Made by a program: the position numbers and the translations under genes
The notes under the pieces: generated by a model
The model's input: the letters and a program-made list of their open reading frames with translations, nothing else
Told to the model about the DNA's origin: nothing
Database searches by the model: none
Part shown: positions 24,525-32,325 of the stretch, piece by piece
Layout: every line of letters starts with the position of its first letter
Position numbering within the stretch: position 1 is the stretch's first letter
From: Rhodospirillales bacterium
Lineage (GTDB): Bacteria; Pseudomonadota; Alphaproteobacteria; Rhodospirillales; Magnetospirillaceae
Assembly (NCBI GenBank): GCA_015654615.1
Contig: JAATGN010000139.1
Coordinates: 1 to 34,624, forward strand
Reading direction: 5' to 3'
Length of the DNA: 34,624 nucleotides

Positions 24525-25181
24525 ATTGAGGAAGTTCTTGGCAAATCGCCCGAGAACCTGCCCGAAATTGTTGTAGCGCCTGTAGGATTTGCCCTTGTCG
24601 TCCTTTGCCTCTTTGTCGGCTCCCGAATCGGCTCCGGCGCTGGCGTTTACCGCCCAATGGGAATTGGTCCCGGCAAGATAGACATTGTTGACCTTGCCGC
24701 TCAGTTGAAGGGAGACCCCGCGCTTGGCGAGTTCGGCGTCGAGGGACTGCAGCATCGGCGCCGCCCCGGCGGGAACGGCGGCGTCGCCCGCCGCATGCAC
24801 GGTCGAGAAAAACGCCGCCATTTTCTGCAAAGTCTCGGATGGCATGGTTTCGATTTGCGCCTTGAACATTTTTTCGTCGATCGGGATCGCCGAATGCGCG
24901 CCGTCCGTACTTTTCAGAATCATTCCCAGCAAAGTCTGGCGCGCCCGGTCGGCGGCGGCATCGTCGTCCGACCGTTTTTTGCCATGCCGCGACGATCGCG
25001 GGGCGGATATGTCATGGCGTTCGATCGTCCCGGCGGCACGCGCCAGCTTTTGCCTTTCGGCATGACGCTCCAGGCGCGGCCTCGGCCGCATTCGCTCGGC
25101 ACGGCGCGTGGCGAACCCTTTGCCCCCGTCCCGATAATAACGCCACAGCGAATGGTCGACCGAGGGAACAGATGCTTCCAT
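24516..25181 (-). CDS. Hypothetical protein
   Basis: The 221-residue ORF has a long basic, low-complexity N-terminus (RRAERMRPRPRLERHAERQK) and a better-ordered centre (DEKMFKAQIETMPSETLQKMAAFFS, LDAELAKRGVSLQLSGKV). It ends RFAKNFLNGH. No strong ribosome site precedes ATG 25181, so the true start may be internal, for instance near MILKSTDG. I do not recognise it. It lies inside the 65-bp inverted-repeat bracket with the divergent gene at 25306. Confidence 0.55.
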   Translation of the reverse strand: MEASVPSVDHSLWRYYRDGGKGFATRRAERMRPRPRLERHAERQKLARAAGTIERHDISAPRSSRHGKKRSDDDAAADRARQTLLGMILKSTDGAHSAIPIDEKMFKAQIETMPSETLQKMAAFFSTVHAAGDAAVPAGAAPMLQSLDAELAKRGVSLQLSGKVNNVYLAGTNSHWAVNASAGADSGADKEAKDDKGKSYRRYNNFGQVLGRFAKNFLNGH

Positions 25182-25305
25182 GTTTCACCGTGATTCAAAC
25201 CGATGGCGGGCCGCATGCCGGACCCGAGCGACATTCCCGCTTGCGATTGTCTTCGTTTCGGATACAGTTTGTCAACACGATCCCATCCCGACAGGAGACG
25301 CAGAA

Positions 25306-25689
25306 GTGACCGACGGAATGGCCAAATCCGCCATCGACGGCATGCGGACGCTGACATCGCACATCGACCGCTCCATCGAGGCCCTGATCGAGGCGCACGG
25401 CTTCAGCTTCATGGAAATGAACGCCACCAATCGCCATGCTTTCGCCTCGTTCGATTACCAGGACACGCAAGAAAGGCCGCCGTGGCAACTGACCTTGAGC
25501 CATTCGACGGACGGCGAGATGATGGTTTCGCTGAAAAAAATGCAGGAAGACCGGCAACAGGTGTCGCTTTCCATTCTCATCGGAACGGACGCCGCGCGAA
25601 CCTTGGCCGAAGGCGTCGGATTGGCGGTTTCCTTCGTCGCCATGTCCGGTCAATTGAAGGACACGGCCCATCAGGGCGCGATGCCTTAA
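25306..25689 (+). CDS. Small hypothetical protein
   Basis: The protein has 127 residues from the GTG at 25306, with AGGAG eight bases upstream. It contains a helix (GMRTLTSHIDRSIEALIEAHGF) and then a strand-rich part (HAFASFDYQDTQERPPWQLTLSHSTDG, MMVSLKKMQEDRQQVSLSILIG). The last codons and the stop are inside the right copy of the 65-bp repeat. No family is recognised. Confidence 0.7.
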   Translation: MTDGMAKSAIDGMRTLTSHIDRSIEALIEAHGFSFMEMNATNRHAFASFDYQDTQERPPWQLTLSHSTDGEMMVSLKKMQEDRQQVSLSILIGTDAARTLAEGVGLAVSFVAMSGQLKDTAHQGAMP

Positions 25690-25740
25690 ATCGGCATCAC
25701 GCTCTGGCTTTTCTTGATGTCCCTCGCCGGGCGCGCGCCT
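25676..25740. repeat. Right copy of the 65-bp inverted repeat
   Basis: It is the reverse complement of 24322-24386 with one mismatch. It supplies the last codons and stop of the gene ending at 25689 and its hairpin (GCGCGATGCC/GGCATCACGC) may end that transcript. Confidence 0.85.
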
Positions 25741-25847
25741 CAATGGCCGCCGGAGCGCGGGCGTCCGGGCTTGTGAAATCATTCCAGTGACGCCGGCGAA
25801 GCCGGCAGCGCAAGAGCGGCCGATGGACCGATCCTGAAGGGAAATTT

Positions 25848-25890
25848 TCCGCCACGGGGTGGCGGACACCGGCAGGGACGCCGGTGCCAC
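25848..25890. repeat. Half copy of the GGTGCCAC palindromic module
   Basis: The hairpin TCCGCCAC-GGG-GTGGCGGA (25848-25866) is followed by the arm CACCGGCAGGGACGCC... (25867-25890), matching the inner hairpin and right arm of 14810-14885; the left arm is missing. A further GACGCCGGTGCTCCC fragment lies near 25958. The gap 25741-26132 otherwise holds only repeats. Confidence 0.75.
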
Positions 25891-26036
25891 TCGTGGCTCC
25901 TTCCCATTGTTTCACAAGCTCCCCCCGCCCGCCTTTTGGGCGCAAATCCAGCGGGCGGGACGCCGGTGCTCCCGGTCTCTCCCCGGGCACCCTGCGATGA
26001 GCAGGGTTGGAGGAAGTGATAGCGTGGCCATAAGGG

Positions 26037-26090
26037 CACCACGAAGATCACGAAGGAGACAACCGTTTCTTCGTGCCTTCGTGGTGCCGA
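26037..26090. repeat. Inverted repeat of the CACCACGAAG type
   Basis: GGCACCACGAAG at the left and CTTCGTGGTGCC at the right are exact inverted arms with ATCACGAAGG/CCTTCGTG-like inner units. It resembles the arms of the CACCACGGAG family at 2358-2894 and 7112-7224, with AAG in place of GAG, and contains no gene. Confidence 0.75.
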
Positions 26091-26132
26091 TCGTTCGCCC
26101 TGCCGCGGGCTTCTACCCCGGTGCGAAAACGA

Positions 26133-26435
26133 TCATGCGACACTGGCGTCGTCGGGGGCTTTCCGCGACAGCGCCTCGAGGGCGATGCACACCTGATAGA
26201 TCAGATTGCTTGCCTCCTTGAAATCGTCCTCTTCGGTCAAGCAATGATGGGCGAACCAAAGCTTTTCCAACGCCGCCCGGATATCGACCACCGGTCGGGA
26301 AACGATCCGCGCATAGATGGCATCGAGCCGGCGCCCCGGATCGGTGTTTGCGGACTCTTCACCGCTATGAAGAATTTTTTGTTGTAGTTGCCGGTACTCT
26401 TCAACCAGCGATATGTTGTCCTGTTCCCCAACCAT
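26133..26435 (-). CDS. Small hypothetical protein
   Basis: The 100-residue soluble protein is mostly helical in appearance (LVEEYRQLQQKILHSGEE, RRLDAIYARIVSRP, FKEASNLIYQVCIALEALSRK). It starts ATG 26435 with a plausible AGGTCCTC-type leader. No family is recognised. It is followed by an AT-rich gap and then by the type IV secretion operon ending at 26675 on the same strand. Confidence 0.65.
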   Translation of the reverse strand: MVGEQDNISLVEEYRQLQQKILHSGEESANTDPGRRLDAIYARIVSRPVVDIRAALEKLWFAHHCLTEEDDFKEASNLIYQVCIALEALSRKAPDDASVA

Positions 26436-26474
26436 GAGGACCTCACTCGCAATAAGGGGTTATCGGCGCAATTA

Positions 26475-26672
26475 TTAAAACTTATCCCAGATTCTGACGT
26501 TTCCGGAAATCTTGCCTGACTGGTCTTTTGTTAGACAAGCCTTTTTTCCAGGACTACATCCAATATGGCGTCCTATCCGTCTTTTCCTTGAAAATATTGA
26601 TACTCCTTCTTTCCGAAATAGCCACCATTCACAAAGATATATTTCATTTGGATCATTCTTGCCGTCCAACAA
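26475..26672 (-). other. AT-rich gap with a doubtful short ORF
   Basis: The region is clearly poorer in GC than its surroundings. A leftward frame of 65 codons could start at a TTG 2 bp after the prepilin peptidase stop and ends NVRIWDKF. In the same phase it is open further back to about 26745, inside the peptidase gene. It has a CSPGKKAC pair of Cys but no ribosome site. It may be a decayed gene remnant; I do not claim it as a gene. Confidence 0.3.
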
Positions 26673-26674
26673 TG

Positions 26675-27460
26675 CTAAAGATATAGAACCCGGACGTCTG
26701 CGAGACCGATCCGAAGCGTTCCGCGATGTGTATCCGCCATCGCAAAATTCGCCGTCGCATCGAAAAACAGCAGCGGTCCGGCACCTGGAAAAATAAAAAT
26801 TAAGACAATGATAAAAATAGACGAAACGGACAAAGCAGGACCAAAAGAAAAACCGATGTCATTTTTCCATTTTCCAAAAATAATCAGATAGATCGTCATA
26901 AAAATAGAAGACAGCAGAAAGACCATCGTCACGCCCACAGGTCCAAGCCATGCCCCTATCGCCGCCAGCAATTTGATATCCCCCGCCCCCATGCAGCCTT
27001 GCAGGTTCCGTCCGGCAAGGCGAACCAGGCAGGCCATGCCCCACCCCAAAAGCGCGCCGCAACATGCCGATCCGGCATCGACGAAGGGCCGGCAACTCGC
27101 CGCCGACACGAGCCCGGCGGCCAGTAGCGGCAGGACCACCACATCGGGCAGGATATGGGCCCGCCAATCGATCCAGGCGCAAAGAAACAATGCGGCGGAC
27201 AAGGTCATCCCGGCCGCCCTCTGCACGGCGGATTCAGCCGCGGCCGCCACCACCCCCATCAGCAGCGTGGCGGCAATCTCCAGCGACGGATTGCCGGGCG
27301 ACGGTCGGTCGCCGTCGACGGAGGCGCCGATGGCGGCCAGCCAACCGTGATCGAGCAGAATATCGAGGCGGCGGTCGAGCCAGCGCGCGGAAAAAGCCGT
27401 CGCCCAACCGGCCGGAAGGCTGGCGGAGACGGCGAGGGACAAGCCCGACCAATCGGTCAT
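26675..27460 (-). CDS. A24-family prepilin peptidase-like membrane protein
   Basis: The 261-residue protein overlaps the virD4 stop by 4 bp (ATGA). Several hydrophobic segments surround the two A24 aspartate motifs: IDWRAHILPD (Asp98 and Asp106) and GAGDIKLLAAIG (Asp161). These enzymes cut the leader of type IV pilin-like proteins at the cytoplasmic face of the membrane. The N-terminal Cys-rich methylase domain of classical PilD is missing. The C-terminal third (from about residue 178) is encoded by distinctly AT-rich DNA and ends in an atypical tail (DATANFAMADTHRG). No pilin gene is visible nearby. Confidence 0.85.
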   Translation of the reverse strand: MTDWSGLSLAVSASLPAGWATAFSARWLDRRLDILLDHGWLAAIGASVDGDRPSPGNPSLEIAATLLMGVVAAAAESAVQRAAGMTLSAALFLCAWIDWRAHILPDVVVLPLLAAGLVSAASCRPFVDAGSACCGALLGWGMACLVRLAGRNLQGCMGAGDIKLLAAIGAWLGPVGVTMVFLLSSIFMTIYLIIFGKWKNDIGFSFGPALSVSSIFIIVLIFIFPGAGPLLFFDATANFAMADTHRGTLRIGLADVRVLYL

Positions 27461-29442
27461 GTCTCGCCTCGAAGAGAAATTTTCCGGGACAAGGCGTCCT
27501 CTCTTTTTTCGATGCCCGGCGCCGGCGAAAGCCACGGCGGCATCGTCGGCGCGGCTTTCGGTCCCCGGCCGTTCTTCGGATCCCAGGCCCGGCGGCGAAG
27601 GGTTCGATCCTGGAAATAAAAAGGCGTCTTGGCGCGAATCGGACGATTGGTGAATTTCTGATACAAAACGATATGGGTTCCAGCCGGCATCGCCATGAAA
27701 TCGGCCGGATGGATCAGCGGAACGGCCGACAGGCTCTTGTTGACATTGACGGCGAAGGGATTGGCCTGCTTGGACAGCCCGTAGGTCCGGCCGGTGGTTT
27801 TTCCTTCGTGAGTCCGGTTTCCCACCATCTCGGAAAACCGTTTCGCCACGACCTCGTTGTTGAGCGGCAGAACGACTTTGGCGGCGGTCGTCGAGAGGAG
27901 GGTTTCCAGCCCCGTCTTGCCGTATTTTTCCTCGATCTGCGCAAAGTCCTGCCCGATCAGGAGATAGGAAACCCTTTGGCCGCGCCCGACGGCCGGGCCG
28001 TCGATCAGGGCTTGCACCTTCGGCATCTGGGGAAACTCGTCGAGGACGAACAGGGCCGGACAAGTCCCCAGTTTTCGCCCGGAGGCCTCCACATGACCCG
28101 GCGGATGCGACGTCAGATAGGCGGAAAGGGCTTCGATGAAGAGGCCGGTAACGACGCCCAGGGCCCGCGCGTCCTGCTGACTGACGCAAAGATAGATGGT
28201 GACGGGGCGCAGCCCGCGGCCGCGCGGATCGGGCATCCCCCGCACATCGGCGAAATGGAAATCGGACACCGCAGTCCGTTGCCGGACGGCCGTATTCTTG
28301 AAAACGGCCAAGCCGGCATCCATCGTCGACAGAATCGAGCCGCGCTCGCGGTCGGGCGTATTGGCCAATTGGGTCAATTCCATCAGGGCGCGATGGGCAT
28401 AGCCGTTGGCGCGCGCCTCATTGACCGCATTGACGAGAAAGATGCGGATGGGATCGGCCATCAGGGCGGCGTTGGGATCCGACTCCTTCAGTTTGTCGAT
28501 TTCGTCGACGGCCGCCAGGGACGCCTCGGTGATCCAGTCGAGCAGCATCGGAAGGCAGGCTTCCCGTCCCTGCCACTGCGCCGGAAGTCCGTGCCCGCAG
28601 CCGCTTTCGCATTTGGAAACGATGAAATGGATGAAGCCGGTCAGGGCCGCCCGGCCCTTCTTGCTCCAATGCGGATCGGCACTGCCCTGCGGATCGGCAA
28701 TCAGGATGGCGCTCAGCCGGTCGACATAGAGATCCCGTTGCGGCCCGCTTTCGGGAATCGACTTCGGCGACAGGGGATTCCAGCGCGGATGGAAAATTCC
28801 GGCGGCCGGATCGTCCTCGGCGGCCCATTCCAGGCGGAACACCGGTCCCAGCGTCTGCCGGTATCCCGAGGTGATCGCATGCAGCTCCGGCTTGACGTCG
28901 TTGATGATCATCGAGGCGCCGTCGCAGGTCAGGATGGTCGGCACCACCACGGCCGCCGTCTTGCCGGTGCCCGGCGGAGCGATGCAGAGGACCGACAGCG
29001 TCTCGGGCAGTTTCAGCCAGCAGCGGCGCCATTGTCCCAGAATGACGATCATTCCGTTCAACAGCCCCATGCGGCCGATATCGCGATCGTCCGCCCAACG
29101 GGCCGATCCATGGATCGTCGAAAGCGCCGAATAGGGATTGAGTCCCATTCCGGCCCCCAGGACGACGACGGCCAGGCCGGGAAAGCCGACGGCCAGCAGC
29201 GGAAGGTGTCCAGCCGCCAGGGAATGGCCCAGCCAGTCCCTATGCACGCCCAGCCAATAATCCGCATGTTCGATCAAGGTGGAAAAATAGCCGGCGACCC
29301 AGTCGACGGTGGTCAGACTGATCCCGCGCTCGGCCAGATAGGTGAGCGGCAGGGCGAGCGGCGCCGAGGCCAGCAGGACGGCGAAGGCGATCAGCGCCGC
29401 GCCGAGCCGCCAGCGCATGTTCTTGCGCATCTCATCGTCCAT
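27457..29442 (-). CDS. virD4: VirD4/TraG-family type IV secretion coupling ATPase
   Basis: The 661-residue protein has two N-terminal membrane segments (about 12-35 and 80-100), then HGSARWADDRDIGRMGLLNG typical of VirD4. Walker A APPGTGKT is at 155 and Walker B ALFVLDEFPQM at 463. Coupling proteins present substrates to the type IV channel at the inner membrane. The start has GGAGG five bases upstream. It begins 33 bp after virB11 and overlaps the prepilin peptidase gene downstream. Confidence 0.95.
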   Translation of the reverse strand: MDDEMRKNMRWRLGAALIAFAVLLASAPLALPLTYLAERGISLTTVDWVAGYFSTLIEHADYWLGVHRDWLGHSLAAGHLPLLAVGFPGLAVVVLGAGMGLNPYSALSTIHGSARWADDRDIGRMGLLNGMIVILGQWRRCWLKLPETLSVLCIAPPGTGKTAAVVVPTILTCDGASMIINDVKPELHAITSGYRQTLGPVFRLEWAAEDDPAAGIFHPRWNPLSPKSIPESGPQRDLYVDRLSAILIADPQGSADPHWSKKGRAALTGFIHFIVSKCESGCGHGLPAQWQGREACLPMLLDWITEASLAAVDEIDKLKESDPNAALMADPIRIFLVNAVNEARANGYAHRALMELTQLANTPDRERGSILSTMDAGLAVFKNTAVRQRTAVSDFHFADVRGMPDPRGRGLRPVTIYLCVSQQDARALGVVTGLFIEALSAYLTSHPPGHVEASGRKLGTCPALFVLDEFPQMPKVQALIDGPAVGRGQRVSYLLIGQDFAQIEEKYGKTGLETLLSTTAAKVVLPLNNEVVAKRFSEMVGNRTHEGKTTGRTYGLSKQANPFAVNVNKSLSAVPLIHPADFMAMPAGTHIVLYQKFTNRPIRAKTPFYFQDRTLRRRAWDPKNGRGPKAAPTMPPWLSPAPGIEKREDALSRKISLRGET

Positions 29443-29475
29443 GCCATCCTCCTTCCATCGCTTCGGGCGCTTCCG

Positions 29476-30474
29476 TCACGCGTCATTCAAGGCGACGGCG
29501 TCGCGGACCATGCGCGGAATATCGATGGCCGTGACGACGCGGCGTCCTCCCAATCGGTCGATTTGCACGATACGGCCGAAGGCCGAACCGATGATGTCGA
29601 TCGCCGCCTCGGCATCGATGCCCGGGTTGGTCTGCGCCAAATTCTGATAAAAGGCCCGCAGCGCCGCCTCGGGGCTGTTGGCGTGGATGGTCGCCATGAA
29701 GTTGGTGTGTCCGGTGGTCATCAGGCGAAACACGCCGGGAGCGTTGGAAATACCGATTTCGCCGCAGATGATGACGTCCGGCGTCATGCGGACGACGGCG
29801 TCGACCACCCGCATGAAATCGACGCCGTTGGTCGTTTCGGTGCGCGAGACGACCAAATGCACGCGGTTCGGGTGGGGGACCACCACCTCGCGGGCGTCTT
29901 CGACCGTCAGCACCCGCGACTCACTTGGCAGATATTGAACGATGGCGTTGAGAAAGGTGGTCTTGCCGGTCGAGGTCGCACCGGAAATCAGGATGGCTTC
30001 GCGCCCGCGGACGGCGGCCAGCAGATCCTCCAGCGGCGAGTCGTCATAGCGCTTTTGCCCGTGCAGCAGCGGCGCCGCGGCCAATGCCGATTTCGCCTTC
30101 AGCCCATAGCGGTCGAGCGAGATCCTGCGCTCCGGATCGAAAATCCGCACGGTGACGGCGACGCCCTGCACGTCGCCCATGGCGTAGCGCACATTGGATC
30201 CGACCACGGCGGTGAAGCGGTGCCCGTCGGGCAGGGTGGTATAGAGCAGCGGCATGCGGCGCCGATGGAAGACCTGGCCGCTCACATTGGCCAGTTGCTG
30301 GCAAAGAATCACCACATAGTCCTCGGTCAAGGCCGGATCGAGGCGCGCCTGCCAGCCGCCGCCGGCCATCTTGACCCACACCTCGCCCGGGCGGTTCATC
30401 GCCACCTCCTCGACGTCCTGTCCGCTGTAATGCACGGCCAATCGGCGAAGGGTATCTTCGAGGAGCGGATTCAC
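29476..30474 (-). CDS. virB11: VirB11-family type IV secretion ATPase
   Basis: The protein has 332 residues from the GTG at 30474, which overlaps the virB10 stop (GTGA) and argues for coupled translation. Walker A GATSTGKTT is at 165, the Asp box near VEDAREV, Walker B VIICGE at 234 and the His box GHTNFMATIHANSP at 255. VirB11 hexamers sit at the cytoplasmic base of the channel and drive assembly and transport. All catalytic motifs are intact. Confidence 0.95.
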   Translation of the reverse strand: MNPLLEDTLRRLAVHYSGQDVEEVAMNRPGEVWVKMAGGGWQARLDPALTEDYVVILCQQLANVSGQVFHRRRMPLLYTTLPDGHRFTAVVGSNVRYAMGDVQGVAVTVRIFDPERRISLDRYGLKAKSALAAAPLLHGQKRYDDSPLEDLLAAVRGREAILISGATSTGKTTFLNAIVQYLPSESRVLTVEDAREVVVPHPNRVHLVVSRTETTNGVDFMRVVDAVVRMTPDVIICGEIGISNAPGVFRLMTTGHTNFMATIHANSPEAALRAFYQNLAQTNPGIDAEAAIDIIGSAFGRIVQIDRLGGRRVVTAIDIPRMVRDAVALNDA

Positions 30475-32012
30475 GGGCCCACCGCCGGCGCCGCGGCGCC
30501 CTGGGGGGGCGCGGCATTGGCCCCCGCCCGGTTGCTGTCCTTCAGCTGCTGCAGGACATTGGCCTGCATGATCTGCTGAGCCGCCTGCGGCGCCAGCTTT
30601 TGCAAAGCGGGATTCTGGGTCGCCGCCTCGACCAGGCCCGGCAGCAATTGCGTCGCCAGGTCGGTATTGGCCATCACGGCCTTCGCGAGATTTCCCTTGA
30701 CCGAGGTCACCGCCTGCAGCCGGTCGGGATCGCGCAGCCAGATATCCTCGGCCGGGACGATGTCCATCCTGGTGCCCTGGGGGACCGTCAGGACGGGACG
30801 GATGTCGACGTTTTCCTGGACCATCCGTTGCCCCAGCTGGTCGAGGTCGTTGCCCAGGCGATTGCCGGCGCGGGCCCGGCCGCTCAGGGATTGGGTCGTG
30901 CCCCCCAGCGGATTGGTGACCGAGGTGCTGCTGCCGCTGAGCGCCCAGTCGCCGGCCGCGGCAATGGCGCTGGTCAGCAGGGAACTGCCGTATTTTTCGA
31001 AGAACCGGGTGTCGAGGTCGCCGGGCAGGCCGGTTCGTCCCATGACGTCGGCGGCCTGGTCGTCGATATTGATGCTGACGCCGTCGGGACGAATGATCCG
31101 CGACCAGTTGATGTCCAGCCGAGCCTCGCCATAGCGGGCCAGCGAGCGATAATGGCCGATCACCCGGGATCCGGCGGGGATCAGCACGGTCCGGCCCTGC
31201 GATCCGAAGACGTTGCGCTCCACCACCGCGATGGCGCGGCCCGGCAGCTGGCTGTTGATGGTGTTCTCGAGAACGGCCGGAATATAGCGATCGGCCGTGA
31301 TCACCCGGGTCCGGTCGACCGGGAAGGTCGAGACGATTCCCGGCAGCCCCGCTTCTCCATAGTCGGCGTCGGCCGGCGCGCGGTGCGAGGCGGGAACCGC
31401 CGTTTCGGTCTCGACGGTCAGCCCGCCGTCCTGCCGCGTCCGGGCGAACTGCAGCGAGGTCTGCGCATTCGGCGTCTCGGCCTCGGGCGGCGCCGGCACG
31501 ATCGCCGCCGGCCGAAGATGGGCCTGGCCGGCCAGCGCGACGAACAGGCTTCCCCCCGATGCGCTGTGGCCGATCACCAGCTCTCCGTCGGCGTCGCCCT
31601 CGCGGCGGGGGCGAAAGACGATGTCCAAAGTGCAGGCGGCCCCGGCGCTCAGTTCCGAGCCGGCGCTGCAATTGCCGTTGACGCCGAATGCCGACGCCTG
31701 GCCCGCCACGTGGATCTGCGTCAGGCTGGCCGCCGCGCCCCCGGCATTGACCACGCGCAATTGGCGTACCGCCGTTTCCCCCACGGCGACGGAAGAAAAA
31801 TCCAAATTGGCCGGTTCGACAGTCAAGCGCGCCGGTATCGGCGGCGCGGCCGGTTTGGCTTGCGATTTTTTGATCAGGTCGTCGAGGGTGCTTTCCCCCT
31901 TCGGAATCGGCAGCTTTTTCTCCTGACGCGGCGGAGGATTGTCGCAGGCCGCGACGAAGAGGGGCAGCATGGCGAGACATGCGCCGACCAGCCGCCTCCA
32001 TGCCCTCGCCAT
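30471..32012 (-). CDS. virB10: VirB10/TrbI-like type IV secretion protein with lipobox and Ig-like domain
   Basis: The protein has 513 residues from the ATG at 32012, with GGGAG five bases upstream; a longer frame to 32069 would hide the signal peptide. The N-terminus (WRRLVGACLAMLPLFVAAC) is a lipoprotein signal with Cys23 as the lipid site. Residues 62-163 form an Ig-like ASH/SPD-2/Hydin-type domain (NLDFSSVAVGETAVRQLRV, ACTLDIVFRP). The C-terminal VirB10 domain starts near 240 (YIPAVLENTINSQLPGRAIA, TVLIPAGSRVIGHY). Classical VirB10 instead spans the inner membrane through an N-terminal helix. It is the first gene of the operon. Confidence 0.9.
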   Translation of the reverse strand: MARAWRRLVGACLAMLPLFVAACDNPPPRQEKKLPIPKGESTLDDLIKKSQAKPAAPPIPARLTVEPANLDFSSVAVGETAVRQLRVVNAGGAAASLTQIHVAGQASAFGVNGNCSAGSELSAGAACTLDIVFRPRREGDADGELVIGHSASGGSLFVALAGQAHLRPAAIVPAPPEAETPNAQTSLQFARTRQDGGLTVETETAVPASHRAPADADYGEAGLPGIVSTFPVDRTRVITADRYIPAVLENTINSQLPGRAIAVVERNVFGSQGRTVLIPAGSRVIGHYRSLARYGEARLDINWSRIIRPDGVSINIDDQAADVMGRTGLPGDLDTRFFEKYGSSLLTSAIAAAGDWALSGSSTSVTNPLGGTTQSLSGRARAGNRLGNDLDQLGQRMVQENVDIRPVLTVPQGTRMDIVPAEDIWLRDPDRLQAVTSVKGNLAKAVMANTDLATQLLPGLVEAATQNPALQKLAPQAAQQIMQANVLQQLKDSNRAGANAAPPQGAAAPAVGP

Positions 32013-32049
32013 AACCGCTCCCTTTCGAAATCTCCAATCGAACGGGAAA

Positions 32050-32068
32050 TGTATCCTATTTGGATACA
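32050..32068. promoter_or_regulatory. Palindromic operator candidate upstream of virB10
   Basis: TGTATCC-TATTT-GGATACA has perfect 7-bp arms and lies 38 bp before the virB10 start, at the head of the type IV operon. The AT-rich centre could overlap its promoter. Confidence 0.5.
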
Positions 32069-32148
32069 CCTGTAAACACTTCCGAGGCGGGCGTGTTACG
32101 GGCGGAGAGTCTCACCCTCTTTGGGCTTCGGGGTGCCGGAGGGCTTTG

Positions 32149-32254
32149 GCAACACGGACGGACGCGGACAGCCACGGATGAACACGGATAAGAAGGAGGA
32201 AGGGACGCATGCCTGCGGCGCCCGTCCGTGGCTGTCCGCGGCTGTCCGTGTTGC
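32149..32254. repeat. Inverted repeat of the CACGGACAGCC type
   Basis: The 32-bp arms 32149-32180 (GCAACACGGACGGACGCGG...) and 32223-32254 match at 29 of 32 positions as inverted repeats. The iterated ACGGA units are similar in style to the CACGGAGGA family at 2358 and 7112. The repeat occupies the gap between virB10 and the LysR gene. Confidence 0.8.
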
Positions 32255-32325
32255 TTGAATATCTCATCCGCACCGACGGACCACCGGACCGGTCCCCGAG
32301 AGAAACCGGCCCCGCAAGCCGCCCG

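Noticed and set aside
24322-25740. Insertion sequence with transposase
   Set aside because: The bracket looks IS-like but neither gene inside has DDE, HUH or serine/tyrosine recombinase motifs.
27064-30579. Rightward open frame of 1171 codons opposite virD4 and virB11
   Set aside because: It is a typical GC-rich antisense shadow with His/Gln/Arg/Gly-rich sequence and no motifs; the opposite strand has clear ATPases.
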